Positions 46,689 to 56,286 are shown, counted from the stretch's first letter. The stretch: 64,000 nt of DNA from JACDCA01 sp963810305 (GCA_963810305.1 CAWEMY010000018.1:62001-126000); one strand, 5' to 3'. Notes: generated by a model from the letters alone, not told the origin. Translations and numbers: made by a program.

Positions 46689-47576
46689 CTACCGCAATTC
46701 TTTTTTGAAGAACGCGACGGTGCGGTCCCACGCGAGCTTCGCCGCCTGTTCGTTGTAGCGCGGCGTCGTGTCGTTGTTGAAGCCGTGCCCGGCGCCTGGA
46801 TATTTGTGTGCTTCATAACGCACACCGGCTGCTTTCAGCGCCGGCTCGTAGGCCGCAAATGAATCGGTGACCCGCTGATCGTTGTCCGCGAGTTGGACGA
46901 GGAGGGCGGCCTTGACCTTCGGCGCCTCTGCCGGCGCCGGGGCTGGGCCGTAGAACGGGACCGCGGCGGCGAGGTCGGGCATCCTGGTCGCGAGTGTGTG
47001 CGCCACGCCTCCGCCCCAGCAGAAACCGACGACGCCGATCTTGCCGGTGGACTCGGGGCGGGTCTTCAAATAGTTCGCTGACGCGAGCATGTCTTCCGCC
47101 GTCTTCGCGCGATCGAGCGTCGGGAACAGCTCCCGCGCTTTGTCCTCGTCGCCTGGATAACCGCCGACCGCGGCCAGCGCGTCGGGCGCGAAGGTCAGGA
47201 AATTCTCGAGGGCGAGCCTGCGTGCAATGTCCTCGATGTGCGGGTTGAGGCCGCGATTCTCGTGGACGACGAGCACTGCCGGCAGTTTGCCGGTCGCATT
47301 TGCCGGGCGCACGAGATACCCGTTCGTTTTCTCGTTCCCGGAAGGGGATGGATACGAGACGCGTTCTGTCTTCAGCCGTTTGTCCTCGGGAGAAACCTGC
47401 TGCGCCTCGACGAAGTTCGGACTCAGTTGATCGAGCAGCATCGCGGCGGTCAGGCCGCCGACGGCGTACTTCCGCGCCTTGTCGAGAAACCCGCGACGGT
47501 CGATCGCGCCGTGGACGTAGGCATTGAAAAGAACCAGCAGATCCGGATCGAAATCAGCTTCAGTCTTGCGTGCCAT
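46689..47576 (-). CDS. Dienelactone hydrolase-family protein, exported
   Basis: 295 aa from ATG 47576. A leader with RRGFLDKARKYAVGGLTAA resembles a twin-arginine signal. The alpha/beta-hydrolase core has nucleophile Cys in GFCWGGG, Asp in LADNDQRV and His in GAGHGFNND, the Cys-Asp-His triad of dienelactone hydrolases. It hydrolyses lactones or esters in the periplasm; natural substrate unknown. Confidence 0.87.
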   Translation of the reverse strand: MARKTEADFDPDLLVLFNAYVHGAIDRRGFLDKARKYAVGGLTAAMLLDQLSPNFVEAQQVSPEDKRLKTERVSYPSPSGNEKTNGYLVRPANATGKLPAVLVVHENRGLNPHIEDIARRLALENFLTFAPDALAAVGGYPGDEDKARELFPTLDRAKTAEDMLASANYLKTRPESTGKIGVVGFCWGGGVAHTLATRMPDLAAAVPFYGPAPAPAEAPKVKAALLVQLADNDQRVTDSFAAYEPALKAAGVRYEAHKYPGAGHGFNNDTTPRYNEQAAKLAWDRTVAFFKKELR

Positions 47577-47634
47577 TAAATCCCTCCAGCCGTATTCGCG
47601 TGTCGCAGAATCTTTCATCGCCGGCCCGCAGGTG

Positions 47635-48973
47635 TCAATTCGTCATCCGCGGCAGCTCGACCACGAAGCAGGATCCCTGGCCGGGTCCGTGGAGGCCAAC
47701 GCTACTTCTTGTTCAGTTGAGCGATTGTCGTCTTCGGGACCTTGGCCGCGACGCTCACCTGTGTCCCTACCGATGCGCGTGGAAAATTCGGATCATCGAG
47801 GACGTTTTCGATCCACGCTGCCTTACCGCTCTCCCACACCCGTCCCGGAAGACCAACCCCGCGCGGAAAACAGCCTTCACTGCTGACCGTGATGAAACGG
47901 GACTCCGCCGGGATCAGGTGGGCATGGACGGCGAAGACATCGCAGACGCTCGTCGGTGCCGATCAACCAGATCGCGCCGCTCGACCAGTCGAGTCGTTCG
48001 CAGATGGCTCGCAGAATCGCCGGCGCCGCCTCTGCGAGCGTCCCTGCGCGTGAGCCAACACCTCGGTGACGGCGTGCGCCGCGGCACGACGGCGCTCGCT
48101 CGTTTCGCGCTCTGCGATCGCCGCGGCGAGCACCACGCCGGTGCCGCCGACGACTCCCATGAAGACCTGCAGCAGCACCAGGCTCGGGTGGACTTCAGCA
48201 TCCGCAAACGGCCCCGATCCACGAAGGGTGTTAGCTATAGCGGCAGCTGCCCCGCCGAGGACGACGAGAGCTGTTGTCGGCTGGCCGTAGCGGACCGCCG
48301 CCGTAATCAGGAAGGGAAAGATGACGTACTCGAGCGGATTGTGCCCGGCGGTCGGTCCGAAGAGCTCGCCGAAAACGACGTGCGTGGCGACGACCGAACC
48401 AATGAGAAGCAGCACCTGCGGCGCCCAGTGGCGTACCCGCGCGGGAACATGCCAGCGGACACTCGTCAGGATGGCTGGCCCGACAATGATGGCGCCGATG
48501 GCGTCGCCGAGCCACCACGCCCACCATAAATCCGAGAAGCGGGTCCACGGCTGCACCTGTGCGGCGCACAGCGTCACTACGCCGATCGTGGCGCTGATTG
48601 CCGGAGTCAGCCCGGCGGCAACGAGAATGAACGCGACCGCGTCGCGTGTACGTCGCAGTGCGGGATCGAATCCGGCGATTCGCGACAGCAGCCAGGCGGC
48701 AGTGACGGCTTCGAGGGTGTTCCCCGTTGCTACTGCGGCCGCCGTCCAGAGCGGCGCGTGCGTGCCGGCGTTCACGGCGAACGCCGCTATCCAGACCGCC
48801 GGCCAGAGCGATCTTCCCCATAGCAGCAGTGCGGCCTGGGCGATGCCTGTCGCCGCCCACACGGTCGTCACCTGCTCGGCGACGAATGCCGCTTCGAACC
48901 CCAGGCGCGCTGCCGCGACGTAGGCAAGGAATACCGCGCCGCCAAGCGCGAGCTGCCGGCGAGTGGGGGCCAC
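47635..48973 (-). pseudogene. MASE1-GAF sensor kinase remnant, core deleted and patched with acetamidase sequence
   Basis: GTG start at 48973 gives an eight-span MASE1 sensor (LGFEAAFVAEQVTTVWAATG...LLQVFMGVVGGTGVVL), then a GAF domain reached through frame changes near 48040-48052 and ~47950 (TLAEAAPAILRAICERLDW; GVGLPGRVWESGKAAW). At ~47770 the GAF stops and a ~70-base near-copy of the acetamidase 3' end, stop codon included, takes over. Beyond the patch, GPGQGSCFVVELPRMTN is the tail of a HATPase domain (stop 47635-47637). The HisKA and most of the HATPase are therefore missing. It cannot make a working kinase as read. Confidence 0.7.
47701..47770. repeat. Imperfect direct repeat of acetamidase 3' end (second copy 48975-49044)
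   Basis: About 67 of 70 bases match the acetamidase gene's last ~20 codons plus stop at 48975-49044. It encodes TQVSVAAKVPKTTIAQLNKK instead of ...LIKK. Similarity fades out over a further ~15 bases below 47701. The copies bracket the MASE1-GAF segment with a 1,274-base period. Confidence 0.8.
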
Positions 48974-48975
48974 CG

Positions 48976-50242
48976 CTATTTCTTGATCAGTTGAGCGATT
49001 GTCGTCTTCGGGACCTTGGCCGCGACGCTCACCTGTGTCCCGACCAGGTCGACGATGTCGTACTTCACGGCGAAACCGAGAATCATCGCCGCCTCATTGG
49101 CGGTGAGCTTGTGGTCGCGTTCGAGCCATCGCACCATCCCGCTGGTCGCCTGCTGCAGCGCCTGATCGAGGGAACCGCCGATGCCGATGCTGATCAGGAA
49201 TTCCGCAGTTCTCGGCGAGTGGATGACCAAAGTTCTGGTCTTTGAGAACATCGACCGTGAACTCGATGTCCATGGAGGTCTCGAGCGCGTCTCCCGTCAG
49301 CTCGCCGTCCCCCTGCGCGGCGTGGCCGTCGCCCACGAACAAGAGCGCGCCCGGATGGGAGACCGGCAGGTACAGGGTCGTTCCTTCACGGATCTGGTTG
49401 TAGTCCATGTTGCCGCCGAAGCGTCCTGAGTCGGTGGTGCGAATCGACGAGGTGCCTTGCGGCGCCGTCGCGACGCAGCCAAGCATCGGCTGAAGCGGGA
49501 CGGTGAATCCCTTCAAGGCCTCGGTCGGCTTTTCGAGATAGGCGATGTTCTTCGCCGCATCCAGCTTCCAGCGGCTCGGGAAATCCTGCGCCCACTTGAT
49601 GTTGCCGAGGCTGCCGGGCTCCAGCGCGTTCCTCATGATGGTGTTGCCGCTGCCGGCCCAGTCGCGATTCGTCCGGACCTTCGTCAGCCGTACCACCAGC
49701 GTGTCATTGGGCAGCGCGCCTTCGACGTAGAAAGGGCCGGTCTGCGGGTTACCGCCCCCCGACCGAGGGGTGCCGGCCTTGTCACGGCCTCCGGCGTCGA
49801 CGGCCCACGTGCGGACGGTGTCGCCGGGATGGATGCGGAGCGCCGGCTTGATGCTGGACGAGAAGTACTGGTGAAACTCCTGCGGCTCGAAGTCATGTGT
49901 CCGCGGCGTTGCCGGGCGCGCCTGGACGCGTATCGCCGTCCACTTGATCACACGGTCCGGAAATACGACGTCCCCTTTCAGCTCACTTCCCTCCAGCGCA
50001 CCCTTCACCTTGGAGTTCTGGAAGGTGAACTCGATGGCGTTGCCTTTCACCGTTCCCTCGATGGCGCGGCCGCGCAGCGACCCGGTCAGTGCCTCGCCAT
50101 TGACGGCGAGCACGAGTCGACCGACGTCGGGTCCGAACGGATTGTGCAGCGTGATCATCCACTCGCCGGCAACGCCCCCTTGCGCTGCCAGGGAGAGGCA
50201 AGCAACTGTGGCGAGAGTTGCGGCACAGAGGATGGACCTCAT
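48976..50242 (-). CDS. Acetamidase/formamidase-family protein, exported (frameshifted)
   Basis: ~421 aa joined. Signal peptide (to ~LSLAAQG), an unusual N-terminal ~90-residue beta domain (GEWMITLHNPFGPDVGRL...), then FmdA/AmdA-like core with THDFEPQEFHQYFSSSIKPALRIHPGDTV..., MLGCVATAP, RFGGNMDYNQI and VGDGHAAQGDGE, the family metal-site block. The frame shifts near 49226-49238; the tail reads VIHSPRTAEFLISIGIGG... to IKK. Such enzymes hydrolyse short amides to acid and ammonia. Export is unusual for the cytosolic members. Confidence 0.83.
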
Positions 50243-50285
50243 GGCCGCGATGATATCTGAATGGAGCGAAACGCTGCTGCTGATG

Positions 50286-50331
50286 TCTAGCGAGGCTCCG
50301 CCTCAGACCGTCGAGGCTCCGCCTCGCTAGA
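50286..50331. repeat. REP-3: nested GAGGCTCCGCCTC palindromes
   Basis: Perfect 11-base arms TCTAGCGAGGC (50286-50296) and GCCTCGCTAGA (50321-50331) enclose two direct copies of GAGGCTCCGCCTC. It lies in the 197-base spacer between the acetamidase start and the cysteine-synthase-like stop; nothing else was seen there. Confidence 0.7.
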
Positions 50332-50439
50332 CCGCATTACTCAATAACGCCGCGCTGACGCGCGGACGGCCTTGACCGAAACGTGACTCAAGAACTCAGA
50401 TTCGACTCGGCCGCCGAGCGTAGAACGCTGCTCTGACGT

Positions 50440-51375
50440 TTACACGAACAGGTCGCCGGCCAGATACTTCAGTCCGGTGTCTACCGCCACCGTGGCAACG
50501 CGATGGCCAGGCCCCAGCTCGCGTGCGAGCTGCAACGCGGCGACGACGTTGAGTCCGGTCGACACGCCTGCAAAAATACCCTCCTCTTTCGCCAGCCGAC
50601 GCGCCATCGTCCGCGCCTCCTCTTCATCGATCGCACGCGCCTCGTCGTAGTCGGCCCGAGTGAGATGCGGCGGCACGAAACCGGCAGCCGTCCCCTCGAC
50701 GCGATGTGCGCCGGCACGACCGGTGGTCAGTACCGGAGACGTGGCGGGCTCGAGAGCAACGATCCGGGTGCGAGGGGCAGTGGCCTTGAGTGCACGAGAA
50801 ACGCCGACGAGCATGCCGGCAGTGCCGACCGCCCCGCAGAACGCGTCCAGGGATCCGAGTTGCTCCAGGAGCTCGACGCCGATGTCGCGATAACCGTTCA
50901 ATGCATCAGTGTTATTGAATTGATCGGTCCAGAACGTGCCCGGGTCCTGGTTCAGCGTCGCGATCCGCGCCTTGAAACGGTCGAACAACGCCGGCGTTAC
51001 CTTGCCGCCATCGCTTGGCACGATCTCCACCGCGGCGCCGAACGCCTCCATCGTCCGGATCTTCTCAATGGCGAACGCGTCGGACGAGAGCGGCACGAAC
51101 GTATACCCTTTCACCGCGCAGACCATCGCGAGCGAAGAGCCAGTACTGCCGCCGGTGTACTCGACGACCCGCATACCGGGGCGCAACGCGCCTCGCGCCT
51201 CGGCACCCTCGATCATCGCGAGCGCCATACGGTCCTTGTAAGAGCCGGTTGGATTGAAGTATTCGAGCTTCACGAACACGTCGGCGCTGCCAGGCAACGT
51301 CAGACGATTGAGTTTCACGACCGGCGTATGCCCAATCGTGTGGAGAACACCGTCAGCGACAGAGGAAGATGACAT
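50440..51375 (-). CDS. PLP-dependent cysteine synthase-family protein
   Basis: 311 aa, fold type II PLP enzyme. The Schiff-base lysine lies in NPTGSYKDRMA (~residue 47), the phosphate/substrate loop is GGSTGSSLAM, and the later AVGTAGMLVGVSRAL matches CysK/cystathionine-beta-synthase-like proteins. Asparagine-loop TGGSTGSS differs from the CysK TSGNTG loop, so the substrate may not be O-acetylserine. Co-directional with the upstream DinB-like gene, nine bases apart. Confidence 0.84.
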   Translation of the reverse strand: MSSSSVADGVLHTIGHTPVVKLNRLTLPGSADVFVKLEYFNPTGSYKDRMALAMIEGAEARGALRPGMRVVEYTGGSTGSSLAMVCAVKGYTFVPLSSDAFAIEKIRTMEAFGAAVEIVPSDGGKVTPALFDRFKARIATLNQDPGTFWTDQFNNTDALNGYRDIGVELLEQLGSLDAFCGAVGTAGMLVGVSRALKATAPRTRIVALEPATSPVLTTGRAGAHRVEGTAAGFVPPHLTRADYDEARAIDEEEARTMARRLAKEEGIFAGVSTGLNVVAALQLARELGPGHRVATVAVDTGLKYLAGDLFV

Positions 51376-51384
51376 TTCGTTGCC

Positions 51385-52230
51385 TCAGACAATTACCGAA
51401 CGAGCGCGGATCAGAGCGTCGGCGAACTCCTGGCGTCCTTCGACGTGCATCGCCTCGGCGGCTGCACCGGCCGGTAGCGCGTTGAAGAGAAGTCTCCACG
51501 CGGCGTCGTCCGGGAGTGACACGCGAGTTGTCGGACCTGCGGGCGCGCCGGCCTGGAGCGTCCAGCGTGCGCCGTCATGTGTCAAGGTCCATTGACCGCC
51601 TGCCCGTCCAGTGACCTCGAGCAGGACACTCTGGCCAGCAGTTCCGCGAACGTCACGGAAGGCGTGCGGAAGACCCCGGACCGCTATTTCGATGAGGGCC
51701 GCGAGATACCGTGGCTCTTCGAGAGAGGGGGCGTTCACGGCCAGCCGGATTTGTTGCTGGTGGTGCCAGAGCTCGGTGAATTCGCGACCGACGTCGAACC
51801 ATCCTTCTGACACCTGCTCGCCGGCCCATGAGACGCCGAAGAGCGCCGGCGCTTCGAGTGGCAGATTCTCGAACCAGTCAGCGAGGTCGCGGCTCCCTTT
51901 TTCCAACAGGTCCGTGAGCATTCTCGGACTCAGCCGGCGTGACGCCTCGACCCACTGTGCGTTGATCGAGTTGATGAACTTTACGAAGTCGCTCTCCGAG
52001 TTGATGGGGCGCGGGGGCGGAGGCGGGGGCATCGCATCCCGATGAAAAGACAGGCGACGGAACGTCACGTCGACGAGATGTGCGACGACGTCACGAACCA
52101 CCCAGACGCCGGCAACCGTCGGCCGCTCCCAGTCGCCCGGCTCGAGGCTCCGCAGCAGTGTGACGAGCGCCGAGGACACAGGACGGAACAGAAATCGCGT
52201 ATCGGTTGGCGGCAGCGGAGACAGCGGCAT
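51385..52230 (-). CDS. DinB/maleylpyruvate-isomerase-like (mycothiol-type) protein
   Basis: 281 aa from ATG 52230. N-terminal four-helix bundle: SALVTLLRSLEPGDWERPTVAGVWVVRDVVAHLVDV, a metal His in VAHLVD, and a second His region ELWHHQQQIR. A C-terminal sterol-carrier-like domain follows (GGQWTLTHDGARWTLQAGAP...). The TIGR03083-like family includes mycothiol-dependent enzymes, but Acidobacteria are not known for mycothiol, so the thiol cofactor is uncertain. Upstream is an octamer array shared with the divergent MFS gene. Confidence 0.75.
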   Translation of the reverse strand: MPLSPLPPTDTRFLFRPVSSALVTLLRSLEPGDWERPTVAGVWVVRDVVAHLVDVTFRRLSFHRDAMPPPPPPRPINSESDFVKFINSINAQWVEASRRLSPRMLTDLLEKGSRDLADWFENLPLEAPALFGVSWAGEQVSEGWFDVGREFTELWHHQQQIRLAVNAPSLEEPRYLAALIEIAVRGLPHAFRDVRGTAGQSVLLEVTGRAGGQWTLTHDGARWTLQAGAPAGPTTRVSLPDDAAWRLLFNALPAGAAAEAMHVEGRQEFADALIRARSVIV

Positions 52231-52252
52231 TGAACCTATTCTGACAGAAGGA

Positions 52253-52340
52253 CCGCGCACGTCTGCACGTCCGCACGTCCGCACGTGGCACGTCCGCACG
52301 TCCGCACGTGGCACGTCGCACATCGCACGTCGCACGTGCT
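52253..52340. repeat. CGCACGTC/CGCACGTG octamer tandem array
   Basis: About ten units of 8 bases (GCACGTCC, GCACGTGG, GCACGTCG variants) occupy the divergent promoter region of the DinB-like and MFS genes. CACGTG-type units are self-complementary, so hairpins or an operator-like array are possible. Confidence 0.8.
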
Positions 52341-52347
52341 CCCGGTT

Positions 52348-53649
52348 GTGTTTTCATTGCCTGTGGAGTTCCCGCATGCGTTGCGCGCGCTTCGGTCGCG
52401 CAACTATCGATTGTTCGTCGGCGGCCAGCTCGTCTCGCTCATCGGTACCTGGATGCAGATGGTCGCGCAGGCCTGGCTGATTTATCGTCTTACCCACTCC
52501 GCCGTCTTGCTTGGTGTCGCCGGTTTCGCATCCCAGATTCCGGTCTTTGTGCTGGCGCCGCTCGGTGGGGTGATCGCGGATCGAACCGATCGGCGGCGGG
52601 TGTTGATCGTGGCGCAGACCGCAATGATGCTGCTGGCACTGGCGCTCGCCGCGCTGACGCTCGGCGGCGTGATTCGCGTGTGGCAGATCTTCACGCTGGC
52701 GGCGCTGCTTGGCGTGGCGAATGCCTTCGACATCCCCGCTCGGCAATCCTTCGTCGTTCAGATGGTGTCGCGGGAGGACCTGCCGAATGCGATTGCCCTC
52801 AACTCCTCGATGGTCAACGGCGCGCGACTCGTCGGCCCGGCTGTCGCCGGCCTCGTGGTCGGTGCCGTCGGCGAGGGATGGTGCTTCCTGATCAACGGCG
52901 TCAGCTACGCGGGGGTGATTGCAGCGCTGGCGCTGATGCGTGTCACGACAACAGGAGCGGCAACCCGTGCGACCGTCTCGGCGTGGGAGAGTGTCGTCGA
53001 AGGGTTCGCGTTCTCGTGGCAGACGCGTCCCGTGCGTGCGCTCCTGCTGCTGCTCGGCCTCGTCAGCCTGATGGGCATGCCGTATACCGTCTTGATGCCG
53101 ATCTTCGCTGATCGGTTGCTCCAGGGCGGTCCTTATGCTTATGGAGTGCTGATGTCGTCGGCTGGACTCGGAGCGCTGGCCGGATCGGGGCTGTTGACGA
53201 TGCGGCGTGATCTGCGCGGGCTGGGCCGGTGGATCGCGATCTCGGCGAGCGGCTTCGGCGCCTGCCTCGTTCTGTTCTCGCTGTCTCGGTCGCTCTGGCT
53301 CTCGGCGACGTTGCTGATACCGGCCGGCGGCTTCATGATGCTCGAGATGGCCGCCTCGAACACGCTGATCCAGGCGATGGTGCCGGATCGTCTCCGCGGC
53401 CGGGTCATGGCGGTGTACTCGATGATGTTCATGGGCATGGCGCCTCTCGGCGCGCTGATGGCGGGCGCACTCGCAGTGCCGATTGGGGCCCCTGCCACGG
53501 TGGCGTTCGGCGGTACGGTGTGCGTGCTCGGCGGCCTGATTTTCGGGAGCAGGTTGCCGGCCCTGCGTGGACCGGCGCGTGACCTGATTGCGACGCAGCA
53601 AATGTCGGCCGGTGCGCCACCGGACGAAGCACTCCGGGCGGAAAGCTGA
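52348..53649 (+). CDS. MFS exporter, enterobactin-exporter-like (TMS_MFS_3)
   Basis: ~433 aa with 12 membrane spans. Start uncertain: GTG at 52336, 52348 or 52363, all close to the octamer array. Features are SRNYRLFVGGQLVSLIGTWMQ at the entry, the A-motif ADRTDRRRVL between spans 2 and 3, and NAFDIPARQSFVVQMV, typical of the EntS-like group of drug or siderophore exporters. The long opposite-strand reading frame here is a shadow. No siderophore genes nearby. Confidence 0.86.
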   Translation: MFSLPVEFPHALRALRSRNYRLFVGGQLVSLIGTWMQMVAQAWLIYRLTHSAVLLGVAGFASQIPVFVLAPLGGVIADRTDRRRVLIVAQTAMMLLALALAALTLGGVIRVWQIFTLAALLGVANAFDIPARQSFVVQMVSREDLPNAIALNSSMVNGARLVGPAVAGLVVGAVGEGWCFLINGVSYAGVIAALALMRVTTTGAATRATVSAWESVVEGFAFSWQTRPVRALLLLLGLVSLMGMPYTVLMPIFADRLLQGGPYAYGVLMSSAGLGALAGSGLLTMRRDLRGLGRWIAISASGFGACLVLFSLSRSLWLSATLLIPAGGFMMLEMAASNTLIQAMVPDRLRGRVMAVYSMMFMGMAPLGALMAGALAVPIGAPATVAFGGTVCVLGGLIFGSRLPALRGPARDLIATQQMSAGAPPDEALRAES

Positions 53650-53676
53650 ACGCGCCTTCAGGATACGATCTCCACA

Positions 53677-54579
53677 TTGCAGGAACCGACCGACCTCGGC
53701 CTGACGGCCTCCATCGTCGACGACCTGTTTCGAAGAGCGGACGCCGCAAAGTGGGCGCTCACACGCGACGAGTTCGCGGCGGTGCTGAACGCCAGCGTAC
53801 GGCGTGCATTCCCCAGCGGAACGCGGTCGAGGGGCGAGGTGGACCAGCACTTCGCCGGCGTCCATCTTGCGGATCTTGCGCTGGCAAACGCGTGCGCCCT
53901 GGGACGAGATGTAGCGTGGGACCACTTCGTCCTGGAGCATCGGCCGGTACTGTACCGTTCCGCCGATGCGCTGGATCCGTCCGGCACCGCTCGTGAGCTC
54001 GCCGACTCCCTGTACGCCGATCTCTACGGCATGGCTGGAGGAAGCGACAACCGCCGATCGCTCTTTCGTTATTTCCACGGCCGAAGCAGCCTCGCGACGT
54101 GGCTTCGCGCAGTACTGTCGCAGCGGTATGTCGACACGTTGCGATCGCGCCGTCGAACCGAGCCGCTGCCCGACGAAGAGGTCGCCGGCACTACGGATGC
54201 ATCGGTTGGTGATCCGGATCGGGCCCGGCTCATGCCTCTGGTGGACGAGGCGTTGAGGACCGCTATCGATGCCCTTGCCGCGAAGGATCGGCTCCGGCTG
54301 CGCAGCTACTATGTGACTCAGCTCACGCTCGCACAGATCGGCCGAGTTACAGGTGAGCACGAGGCAACAGTTTCTCGTCATCTCTCGCGCACGCGGCGAG
54401 CTCTTCGGCAGCACGCCGAGCAGCACCTCCGCGACTCGGCGCAGTTGAGCGGCGCGCAGATTGCGCGCGCGTTCGAGCTCGCACTCGAGGATCCAGGAGC
54501 TCTGGATCTGAAGCAGGTGTTCGAGATGTCAGCCGATCGCAAGGAACCGGCGCAAGATCGTTCCAATGAAGAGCGATGA
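53677..54579 (+). CDS. ECF-like sigma-70 factor
   Basis: 300 aa with a TTG start. Long N-terminal ~110-residue extension, then region 2 (NRRSLFRYFHGRSSLATWL, VLSQRYVDTLRSRRR) and region 4 helix-turn-helix (LTLAQIGRVTGEHEATVSRHLSRTRRALR). The ~30-residue C-terminal extension is unusual. The next gene overlaps by ATGA and encodes a zinc-finger membrane protein, the expected anti-sigma factor. Confidence 0.85.
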   Translation: MQEPTDLGLTASIVDDLFRRADAAKWALTRDEFAAVLNASVRRAFPSGTRSRGEVDQHFAGVHLADLALANACALGRDVAWDHFVLEHRPVLYRSADALDPSGTARELADSLYADLYGMAGGSDNRRSLFRYFHGRSSLATWLRAVLSQRYVDTLRSRRRTEPLPDEEVAGTTDASVGDPDRARLMPLVDEALRTAIDALAAKDRLRLRSYYVTQLTLAQIGRVTGEHEATVSRHLSRTRRALRQHAEQHLRDSAQLSGAQIARAFELALEDPGALDLKQVFEMSADRKEPAQDRSNEER

Positions 54580-55595
54580 ATAAGGACGAGTCCATAGATC
54601 CTCTGCTCAGGCGTACGGCGCATAGACGCGCAGGCGCCCCTCCGCAAGGCGACTGCCTCGATGCGGAAACGCTCGCCGCGTGGACGGACGGTTCGCTCAC
54701 GGCAGTCCAACGCTCCGCAGCCGAAACACACGCCGCGGACTGCGACCGGTGTCTCTCGGTGCTCGCAGCCATTGCCCGGACGAACCCGCCACCATCTGCG
54801 ACTCAACGTCCCGCGTGGCTGTCCTTTCGATGGCTGGTGCCTCTGACGACAGCCGCCGTAGCGATTACCGCGTGGATCCTGATACAGGAACCCTCTCGTC
54901 CTTCCCCACCGCCGGCCGCAACAGCAGCGGCACCCGCGGTGAAGCCGGCGGAACCGACCGTTGCACGCGAGCGTGACGTCAACGAGCAGGCTCGCGTGGA
55001 CGCTCCTCAGGAGAAGGCTGGGCGGGCGGCGCCGTCACGCTCGAAGGATCAGGTTCAGTCGCGACGGCCCGCGCAGTCAGCGGACGCGAAACAACGCGTA
55101 GAGTCGGGCGCGGTTGCCGAGCAGGTGCGGGTGCTGGCGCCTCCCGCACCCGCAACTCCACCTCCTCCCGCCGCGGCGCCGCGTCCGGCGGCAAAGGAGG
55201 AACGCGTTGATTTTCTCGCTCGAGCGGCGGCGCAGGTCGCGGGCGTCGTCGTCCAGTCGCCGGATTCAGCCATCCGCTGGCGTTTGATCCGCCAGCAGGT
55301 CGAGCGCTCCACTGACGGTGGCCTCACCTGGAAGGCGCAGCCGACTGGGACCGCCGTCGATCTCCTTGCCGCTTCTTCACCCGCGCCTTCTGTCTGCTGG
55401 ATCGTCGGCCGAACCGGCGTGGTTCTGCTCTCAACCGATGGCCAATCGTGGCGACGGCTATCCTCCCCGGACGTGACGGCAGATCTCGTCGCCGTGACTG
55501 CTCGCGACGCCGTCGCAGCCACTGTCATGACCGCGGATGGCCGCCGCTACACAACCATCGACGCCGGTGGCACCTGGACGCTTGACCCTCGGTAG
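54576..55595 (+). CDS. Anti-sigma factor with zinc finger and YCF48/BNR-like sensor domain
   Basis: 339 aa. The N-terminal zinc-binding anti-sigma domain has HAADCDRC (HxxxCxxC). There is a single membrane span (WLVPLTTAAVAITAWILI, ~85-102), a Pro/Ala-rich periplasmic stalk, then a C-terminal beta-propeller-like domain with YCF48/sialidase-type blades (STDGGLTWKAQPTG, LLSTDGQSWRRLSS, TTIDAGGTWTLDPR). The cytosolic domain should hold the ECF sigma until an outside signal acts on the propeller (inference from order and topology). Confidence 0.82.
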   Translation: MNKDESIDPLLRRTAHRRAGAPPQGDCLDAETLAAWTDGSLTAVQRSAAETHAADCDRCLSVLAAIARTNPPPSATQRPAWLSFRWLVPLTTAAVAITAWILIQEPSRPSPPPAATAAAPAVKPAEPTVARERDVNEQARVDAPQEKAGRAAPSRSKDQVQSRRPAQSADAKQRVESGAVAEQVRVLAPPAPATPPPPAAAPRPAAKEERVDFLARAAAQVAGVVVQSPDSAIRWRLIRQQVERSTDGGLTWKAQPTGTAVDLLAASSPAPSVCWIVGRTGVVLLSTDGQSWRRLSSPDVTADLVAVTARDAVAATVMTADGRRYTTIDAGGTWTLDPR

Positions 55596-55637
55596 GTTCG
55601 CGGACACAATCGCCTTCCCCGAAAAATTGAGGTGTCT

Positions 55638-56216
55638 ATGAAAATTCGCATCCCGCTGGTGCTTTGCGGCGTTGCATTGGTTTCGGTTGTCGCGTACCCG
55701 GCAGCCCGGCAGCCGCCGGCCGTCCAGTATCGAGTGCTCGCGACGAACAAGACATCGACGATGCAGAAAGAAATGCAGGAGGCGGCGGCGGCAGGCTTCC
55801 GGTTCGGAGACGTGATGGGTGGCGACACCGCGTTCGGCGGGTCGGAAGTCGTCGTCATCATGCATCGCAATGATTCACCGGGTCGATTCGACTATCGCCT
55901 TCTCGCGACCAGCAAGACGTCGACGATGCAGAAAGAGCTGCAGGAGGCCGGCGACGCTGGATTCGAGTACCGCGGCCAAACCGTCTTCAAGAGCACCTTC
56001 GGCGGCGAGGAAGTGGTCGCGATACTCGAGCGGGCAGTTGAAGCGGCAAATGCTACGAAGTATGAATATCGGCTGGTGGCGACGAACAAGACCTCCACCA
56101 TGCAGAAGGAGCTGGCGGCAGCCGGCGACCAGGGATTCGAGTTTGTCGGGATCACCGTTGGCAAGACGGTGGTCGGAGGTCAGGAGGTCGTCGCGATCAT
56201 GAGGCGAAAGCTCTAA
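55638..56216 (+). CDS. Secreted protein of three tandem ~50-residue repeats
   Basis: 192 aa, ATG at 55638 (GAGG upstream). Signal peptide, then three repeats of pattern YR(V/L)(L/V)AT(N/S)KTSTMQKE, then a helix ending AGF(R/E), a loop, and GG(S/E/Q)EVV(V/A)I at the end. The repeats begin near residues 31, 83 and 136. Each looks like a small beta-alpha-beta unit. I do not recognise the family. It is the third gene downstream of the ECF sigma, a likely target of the sigma factor. Confidence 0.72.
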   Translation: MKIRIPLVLCGVALVSVVAYPAARQPPAVQYRVLATNKTSTMQKEMQEAAAAGFRFGDVMGGDTAFGGSEVVVIMHRNDSPGRFDYRLLATSKTSTMQKELQEAGDAGFEYRGQTVFKSTFGGEEVVAILERAVEAANATKYEYRLVATNKTSTMQKELAAAGDQGFEFVGITVGKTVVGGQEVVAIMRRKL

Positions 56217-56286
56217 TGCAAGAAACTGCCGCGACTCCGTTCTAGAGGAAAGGCGGGCGAATCCGCCATTCCAAGGAGTCAGATCG

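Noticed and set aside
52354..54426. 690-codon minus-strand open frame opposite the MFS and sigma genes
   Set aside because: Residues are Arg/Gln/His-rich low-complexity, it spans two real genes on the other strand, and it has no motif or ribosome site.
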